The notes under the pieces: generated by a model | The model's input: only the letters and a program-made list of their open reading frames with translations | Told to the model about the DNA's origin: nothing | The model's database searches: none | Origin: an uncultured Eubacteriales bacterium | GTDB lineage: Bacteria; Bacillota; Clostridia; Oscillospirales; Oscillospiraceae | Assembly: GCA_900544945.1 (NCBI GenBank) | Contig: UQXG01000020.1 | Span: forward strand, 1-20,817 | Reading direction: 5' to 3' | Length of the DNA: 20,817 nt | In this document: positions 16,768 through 20,817 of the stretch, in pieces | Position numbering within the stretch: the first letter of the stretch is position 1 | How the letters are laid out: each line of letters starts with the position of its first letter | Translations under genes and position numbers: made by a program

Positions 16768-16796
16768 CATTTAACATTTTTGTGAAATGTTTTTCT
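16768..16796. promoter_or_regulatory. Second operator-like site between the lar and sdpR-like promoters
   Basis: CATTTAACATTT (16768-16779) is identical to the left arm of the main operator. It has the same 5-nt spacing and a right arm that keeps 8 of 12 bases (AAATGT conserved). It ends at the -35 box of the sdpR-like promoter and lies 8 bp upstream of the larE -35. Confidence 0.6.
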
Positions 16797-16824
16797 TGAC
16801 AAGGTCGGCTTTCTGTGTTACTAT
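16796..16824 (+). promoter_or_regulatory. Sigma-A promoter of the sdpR/sdpI-like operon
   Basis: TTGACA (16796-16801) and TACTAT (16819-16824) are spaced 17 bp apart. The start is predicted near 16831, inside the adjoining inverted repeat, which suits direct repression. Confidence 0.75.
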
Positions 16825-16825
16825 T

Positions 16826-16854
16826 CATTTAACATTTCAGCTAAATGTTAAATG
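16826..16854. promoter_or_regulatory. Operator-like perfect inverted repeat at the sdpR-like start site
   Basis: CATTTAACATTT and AAATGTTAAATG form a perfect 12-bp inverted repeat separated by CAGCT. It spans the predicted transcription start and ends just before the AGGAGG of the repressor gene, the expected place for an ArsR/SdpR-type autorepressor site. Confidence 0.75.
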
Positions 16855-16868
16855 AGAGGAGGACGTAC

Positions 16869-17147
16869 ATGGGCTTACAGCAAACTCTGAAGGCGCTGGC
16901 TGACCCCACCCGGCGGGAAATCCTGAATCTTCTCAAGGACGGAAAACGTTCCGCCGGAGAAATTTCTGAGCAGTTCGACATTTCCGCCGCCGCGGTATCC
17001 CGGCACCTGTCGGTGCTGAAGGATGCCGACCTGGTGACGGACACCCGGGATGGAAAATTTATCTTTTACGAGCTGAACGCCTCGGTTCTGGAAGAAATTC
17101 TTCTCTGGATTTCCGACCTGAAGGGCGAAAAACCCGCCGAAAACTGA
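16869..17147 (+). CDS. ArsR-family autorepressor, SdpR type
   Basis: This 92-aa winged-helix protein follows the SdpR pattern closely. It contains LKALADPTRREILNLLKDG, then SAGEISEQFDISAAAVSRHL as the helix-turn-helix, and the wing DTRDGKFIFYELN. It lacks the cysteines of metal-sensing ArsR proteins, which fits SdpR-like repressors that respond through a membrane partner. The ATG at 16869 has AGGAGG 5-6 nt upstream. An earlier in-frame ATG at 16845 lies within the operator and before that RBS, so it is rejected. The gene is followed by an SdpI-like gene 18 nt downstream, the B. subtilis sdpRI arrangement in which SdpI sequesters SdpR at the membrane. Autorepression through the palindrome at 16826-16854 is inferred. 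Confidence 0.88.
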   Translation: MGLQQTLKALADPTRREILNLLKDGKRSAGEISEQFDISAAAVSRHLSVLKDADLVTDTRDGKFIFYELNASVLEEILLWISDLKGEKPAEN

Positions 17148-17165
17148 CTGTTTTGGAGGTATTTT

Positions 17166-18179
17166 ATGATTACCAAGTATCAAAAAGAACTGATTGTTTC
17201 TTCCATTGTGATCCTGCTTCCCGCCTTTGTGTCCCTTTGGGTTCCCGAACTGCATTCCCTGTGGCTGCTGTGCCTAAGCCTGCTGGCCGGACAATGGCTG
17301 TGCTTCCTCATTTCCGCCGCCGACCCAGGAAACCGGGGCAGAAATGAAAAGCCCCTGCGGCTGGTGCTGTGGATCATGCCCATTCTTTCCCTGCTGTGCG
17401 CCGGGCTGTCCTATGCCCTGAGCGCAGGGATTTCCCTCTCCGTTGGCCGGATCACCACCCTATCTCTGGGACTGATGTTCGCCGCCATCGGCAACTACCT
17501 GCCCAAATGCCGCCGGAACTACACCATCGGCATCAAGGTAACCTGGGCGCTTGCCAGCGACGAAAACTGGAACGCCACCCATCGGTTTGCCGGGAGGGTC
17601 TGGGTCATCGGCGGTGTCGCAGTGATGCTGGCCGCCCTGCTGCCCGAGGGCTGGAACGTTTTCGCCGCCGTGTTGGGAGCGGTGGTCATTTCTGTGATTC
17701 CCACTGTCTACTCCTACCGCTATTACAAGGGACAACTGGCCCGGGGCGAGGAACTGAAAGCCCTCCCCGCCCTGCCCTCCCGCTATTGGAAAATTTCCGC
17801 CGCCGTGACCGCCGCAATTCTGGTTTTTGTGGCCGTGATGCTGTTTTCCGGCAAGGTGGAAACCACCTTTGGGGACGATTCTTTCACCGTCCGGGGAAGC
17901 TACTACGGCAGCCAGACCGTGTCTTATGCGGATATGGATTCCCTGGAGCTTCGGCAGGACGATGTCCCCGGCAGCCGGGTTTTCGGCGTAGGCAGCTACC
18001 GACTGCTGCTGGGCACCTTCCGGAATGAGGAATTTGGCACTTACACCCGCTACACCTACTATAAGCCCGAAAGCTGCATCGTGGTGCGCATGGGTGAAAA
18101 GGTTCTGGTGCTCAGCGGGAAGGACAAGGCGGAAACCCAGGAAATCTACGACCAACTGCTGGCGCACACAAACGAGTAA
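17166..18179 (+). CDS. SdpI-like membrane protein with C-terminal bacterial PH-type domain
   Basis: This 337-aa protein has several predicted membrane helices (about residues 9-27, 31-50, 66-84, 90-110, 145-161, 167-183 and 214-232). The SdpI/YhfL signature NYLPKCRRNYTIGIKVTWALASDENWNATHRFAGR lies at about 111-145, shown here only in part by GIKVTW and THR. The last 110 residues form a beta-rich extramembrane domain resembling bacterial PH domains (bPH). In B. subtilis, SdpI gives immunity to the SdpC killing peptide and captures SdpR at the membrane. No sdpABC toxin genes are in the window, so this copy may be a stand-alone immunity or envelope-stress sensor. The start has GGAGG 6 nt upstream. 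Confidence 0.82.
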   Translation: MITKYQKELIVSSIVILLPAFVSLWVPELHSLWLLCLSLLAGQWLCFLISAADPGNRGRNEKPLRLVLWIMPILSLLCAGLSYALSAGISLSVGRITTLSLGLMFAAIGNYLPKCRRNYTIGIKVTWALASDENWNATHRFAGRVWVIGGVAVMLAALLPEGWNVFAAVLGAVVISVIPTVYSYRYYKGQLARGEELKALPALPSRYWKISAAVTAAILVFVAVMLFSGKVETTFGDDSFTVRGSYYGSQTVSYADMDSLELRQDDVPGSRVFGVGSYRLLLGTFRNEEFGTYTRYTYYKPESCIVVRMGEKVLVLSGKDKAETQEIYDQLLAHTNE

Positions 18180-18205
18180 AAATGCAAACGCTATCAATCT
18201 GCGGC

Positions 18206-18239
18206 CATTGCGAACCAGTGCGCATACTGGTTCGCAATG
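18206..18239. repeat. Palindromic repeat element 3 (single perfect palindrome)
   Basis: CATTGCGAACCAGT and ACTGGTTCGCAATG form a perfect 14-bp inverted repeat around GCGCAT, 26 nt after the sdpI-like stop. It shares its arms with the ends of elements 1 and 2, showing a third location of the family and perhaps a solo, collapsed form. Confidence 0.8.
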
Positions 18240-18335
18240 ACCGTCTTATTATCAGGCTTCCGCGCTTTTACAACGCCGCTGTTCCTTTCAGCTCACTCTT
18301 TCTTTCGGAAATCCATCGATTTCCCGAAAAATTCC
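18240..18335. other. Intergenic segment ahead of the greA promoter
   Basis: No gene is visible. The only structure is an imperfect hairpin at 18303-18329 (TTTCGGAAATC with GATTTCCCGAAA, one bulged base) ending 6 bp before the greA -35 box. It has no U-tract, so a regulatory or stabilising role is possible but unproven. Confidence 0.35.
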
Positions 18336-18364
18336 TTGACGGTTGGGGAATCATCCACTATAAT
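18336..18364 (+). promoter_or_regulatory. Sigma-A promoter of greA-lysS
   Basis: TTGACG (18336-18341) and TATAAT (18359-18364) are spaced 17 bp apart. The start is predicted near 18371, about 36 nt before the greA ATG. Confidence 0.85.
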
Positions 18365-18406
18365 GTTTGGGACTATGGAATTTATTTCTGAGAAAGGATT
18401 TTGAAT

Positions 18407-18883
18407 ATGGCAAAGGAATTTAAGATTACCAGTCTGCGTCTTGCCGACCTGGAAAAGGAACTGAACTATCTGAAGACCACCCGGGAGCGTGAGGTTGCCG
18501 CCATGATCGCGGAAGCCCGTTCCTACGGCGACTTGTCCGAAAACTCCGAGTATGATGCCGCCAAGAACGAGCAGGCCAAACTCTACGGCCGGATTGCCGA
18601 AATCGAGGACATTCTGTCCCACGCCGTCATCATTGAGGACGAGAACGAGGCCACCGGCCGGGTAGGACTGGGCTGCACCGTGGTCGTGGAGGATGAGAAG
18701 GGCGTTCAGTCCACTTATCGGATCACCGGTTCCCAGGAGGCCAACCCCATGGAGGGCAAGCTCTCCGACGACTCCCCCTTCGGCCGGAGCGTGGTGGGCA
18801 AGGCAGCCGGCGAAACCTTCACCGTCAACGCCCCTGCCGGCTCCTTCACCATGAAGGTGGTCAGCGTCACCCGTGAGGGCTGA
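18407..18883 (+). CDS. greA: Transcription elongation factor GreA
   Basis: This 158-aa protein is a canonical GreA. An N-terminal coiled coil (about residues 12-75) carries the acidic tip GDLSENSEYDAAKNEQ, which reaches into the RNA polymerase secondary channel and triggers cleavage of backtracked RNA. The C-terminal FKBP-like domain includes YRITGSQEANP and DSPFGRSVVGKAAGE. The ATG at 18407 follows AAAGGA by about 9 nt; an upstream in-frame TTG is too close to the RBS. It is the first gene of a greA-lysS operon with only 3 nt between stop and next start. Confidence 0.97.
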   Translation: MAKEFKITSLRLADLEKELNYLKTTREREVAAMIAEARSYGDLSENSEYDAAKNEQAKLYGRIAEIEDILSHAVIIEDENEATGRVGLGCTVVVEDEKGVQSTYRITGSQEANPMEGKLSDDSPFGRSVVGKAAGETFTVNAPAGSFTMKVVSVTREG

Positions 18884-18886
18884 GCC

Positions 18887-20817
18887 ATGGCAAAGTTTGT
18901 ACCCCAGGCGGAAATGCCCCTGTCCGATCAGGTTCGGGTGCGTCGGGAAAAGCTGGATACTCTGCGTGCCGACGGCTTTGACCCCTTCGTCCAGACCAAG
19001 TTTGAAGTGACCGCCGACTCCGCCGCCATCAAAGAAAACTACGATGCCATGGCGGGCAAGTCCGTCCGTCTGGCTGGCCGTATCATGAGCAAGCGTGGCA
19101 TGGGCAAGGTGTCCTTCTGCGATTTGCAGGACAGCACCGGCCGGATTCAGCTGTATGTGAAGTTCGACGAAATGGAGGAGGCCTCCTTCCAGCGGTTCAA
19201 GAAGAACGACATCGGCGACATCGTCGGTGTGGTGGGCGACGTGTTCAAAACCGAGCGGGGCGAAATCTCCGTCCGTGTCCACGAGGCCACGCTGCTGAGC
19301 AAGTCCCTGCTGCCTCTGCCGGAAAAGTTCCACGGCCTGACCGACCGGGAAACCCGGTACCGTCAGCGTTATGTTGACCTGATTGTAAACCCCGAGGTAA
19401 AGGACACCTTCGTCAAGCGGAGCCTGATTCTCCGGGAGCTGCGGCATTTCCTGGACGGCAAGGGCTTCCTGGAGGTAGACACCCCCATTCTGACCCCCTT
19501 CGAGATCGGTGCCTCCGCCCGTCCTTTCTATACCCATCACAACACCCTGGACATTGACATGGTACTGCGCATTGAAACCGAGCTGTATCTGAAGCGGCTG
19601 ATTGTAGGCGGCATGGATCGGGTCTACGAGGTAGGCCGGATTTTCCGCAATGAGGGCATGGATCCCACCCACAACCCGGAGTTTACCTCCATTGAGCTGT
19701 ACCAGGCCTACACCGATTTCCACGGCATGATGGATCTGGTGGAGGAAATGATGAAGACCGTGGCCATGAAGGTCTGCGGCACCCTGCAGATCACCTACCA
19801 GGGCAAGGACATCGACCTGAGCCACTGGGAGCGGATGACCATGATCGAGGCCGTCAAGAAGTACTCCGGCGTGGACTTTGCCGCCATTTCTTCTGATGAG
19901 GAGGCCATCGCCGCCGCCAAGGAGCACAAGGTGGAGCTGCCGGAAATCCCCACCAAGGGAGCGATTCTCGCCGAGTTCTTCGATGCCTTTGTGGAAGAGA
20001 ATCTGATTCAGCCTACCTTTATTTATGACTATCCCGTGGAGAACAGCCCTCTGGCCAAGCGCAAGCCGGGTGACCCTGCCTTCACCGAGCGGTTTGAGTA
20101 CTTCATCAACGCCACGGAGTTCGGCAACGCCTTCTCCGAGCTGAACGACCCCATCGACCAGAAAGCCCGGTTCGAAAAGCAGGTGGCCGACCGGCTGGCG
20201 GTGGATCCCGCAAGCCGCGCTCAGGTGGACTACGATTACGTCACCGCTCTGGAATACGGCCTGCCCCCCACGGGCGGTCTGGGCTTCGGCGTTGACCGGC
20301 TGGTCATGCTGCTGACGGACTCCGCCTCCATCCGGGACGTGCTGCTCTTCCCGACCATGAAGCCCACGGATATGCCCAAGGCGGAAAAGGCCGAGGAAAA
20401 GCCGGAGGCTGCCCCCGCGGCGACTCCCGTGTCTGAGGAAAAGATCGACTTCTCCAAGGTGGAGATCGAGCCGCTGTTCCAGGATCAGGTGGATTTTGAC
20501 ACCTTCTCCAAGAGCGATTTCCGTGCCGTGAAGGTCAAGGAATGCGAAGCCGTGAAGAAGTCCAAGAAGCTCTTAAAGTTCGTTTTGGACGACGGAACCG
20601 GCGTAGATCGGGTCATTTTGAGTGGTATTCATGAGTATTATGAGCCGGAAGAGCTGGTAGGCAAGACCTGCGTTGCCATCACCAACCTGCCCCCCAGAAA
20701 GATGATGGGCATCGACTCCTGCGGTATGCTGATTTCCGCCGTCTACCATGAGGAAGGCGAAGAGCGGCTCCACCTGCTCATGCTGGATAACCACATCCCC
20801 GCCGGTGCAAAGCTCTA
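18887..20817 (+). CDS. lysS: Lysyl-tRNA synthetase (class II) with fused C-terminal tRNA-binding domain, open at window edge
   Basis: The first ~490 residues form a class II lysyl-tRNA synthetase: an N-terminal OB-fold anticodon-binding domain (about 60-170), ARPFYTHHNTLD, motif 2 (FRNEGMDPTHNPEFTSIE) and motif 3 (GLGFGVDRLVMLLTDS). The core ends at RDVLLFP (about 485-491). The same frame continues through a Lys/Glu/Ala/Pro-rich linker (about 495-525) into an EMAPII/Trbp111/MetRS-C-type tRNA-binding domain (about 535-643). Diagnostic stretches there are DFRAVKVKECE, KKLLKFVLDDG, ITNLPPRKMMG, SCGMLISA and DNHIPAGAKL. The last visible codon begins TA, either the stop or a Tyr. The usual LysRS length is about 490-500 aa, so roughly 150 residues are added. 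The RBS, GTGAGGG, lies inside the end of greA. Confidence 0.96.
   Translation, partial: MAKFVPQAEMPLSDQVRVRREKLDTLRADGFDPFVQTKFEVTADSAAIKENYDAMAGKSVRLAGRIMSKRGMGKVSFCDLQDSTGRIQLYVKFDEMEEASFQRFKKNDIGDIVGVVGDVFKTERGEISVRVHEATLLSKSLLPLPEKFHGLTDRETRYRQRYVDLIVNPEVKDTFVKRSLILRELRHFLDGKGFLEVDTPILTPFEIGASARPFYTHHNTLDIDMVLRIETELYLKRLIVGGMDRVYEVGRIFRNEGMDPTHNPEFTSIELYQAYTDFHGMMDLVEEMMKTVAMKVCGTLQITYQGKDIDLSHWERMTMIEAVKKYSGVDFAAISSDEEAIAAAKEHKVELPEIPTKGAILAEFFDAFVEENLIQPTFIYDYPVENSPLAKRKPGDPAFTERFEYFINATEFGNAFSELNDPIDQKARFEKQVADRLAVDPASRAQVDYDYVTALEYGLPPTGGLGFGVDRLVMLLTDSASIRDVLLFPTMKPTDMPKAEKAEEKPEAAPAATPVSEEKIDFSKVEIEPLFQDQVDFDTFSKSDFRAVKVKECEAVKKSKKLLKFVLDDGTGVDRVILSGIHEYYEPEELVGKTCVAITNLPPRKMMGIDSCGMLISAVYHEEGEERLHLLMLDNHIPAGAKL

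Noticed and set aside
18293..19927. A 544-codon minus-strand frame opposite greA and lysS
   Set aside because: It spans two genes and a promoter on the other strand, has low-complexity Gly/His/Leu content and no RBS. It is a codon-bias shadow.

Overview
The window looks like chromosome of a GC-rich Clostridia bacterium, probably Oscillospirales/Ruminococcaceae. The reasons are the Firmicutes-type S12 (141 aa, long N-terminal insertion), the L7Ae-like gene ahead of rpsL, the greA-lysS pair, SdpR/SdpI homologues, strong GGAGG ribosome-binding sites, textbook sigma-A promoters and GC-ending codons. The species assignment is inference. Most of the window is core housekeeping DNA.

Region 1 (1-9350, mostly minus strand) holds the RNA polymerase/ribosome block. 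A consensus promoter (TTGACA-17-TATAAT, 9306-9278) drives rpoB and rpoC. These are followed by an alkyltransferase-like gene without the catalytic Cys, a 166-bp element with perfect 21-bp inverted ends (MITE-like), a new promoter, then an L7Ae-like gene, rpsL and the first 11 codons of rpsG. The usual rplJ-rplL genes are not upstream of rpoB. Instead there is a plus-strand promoter plus a textbook terminator that could produce a short RNA antisense to the rpoB promoter and leader.

Region 2 (9350-14043) carries a membrane LTA-synthase-like sulfatase, a phosphoribosyltransferase-like gene with an attenuator-like leader, a Nudix hydrolase and a divergent ridA. Two composite palindromic repeat elements sit at gene 3' ends.

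Region 3 (14044-18240) has larE-larB-larC (minus strand; nickel-pincer nucleotide cofactor synthesis), translationally coupled by 4-nt overlaps. It is divergent from an SdpR-type ArsR repressor and its SdpI-like membrane partner. The shared intergenic region carries two copies of the same operator-like inverted repeat.

Region 4 (18241-20817) is greA followed by a lysyl-tRNA synthetase open to the window edge. Its C-terminus is fused in frame to an EMAPII/Trbp111-type tRNA-binding domain.

There is no CRISPR array, prophage, intact transposase, rRNA or tRNA. The least ordinary items are the LysRS-tRNA-binding-domain fusion, the antisense RNA candidate at the rpoBC promoter, the MITE-like element that supplies a stop codon, the dispersed 37-nt palindromic repeat family, the attenuator-like leader, and the shared sdpRI/lar control region.
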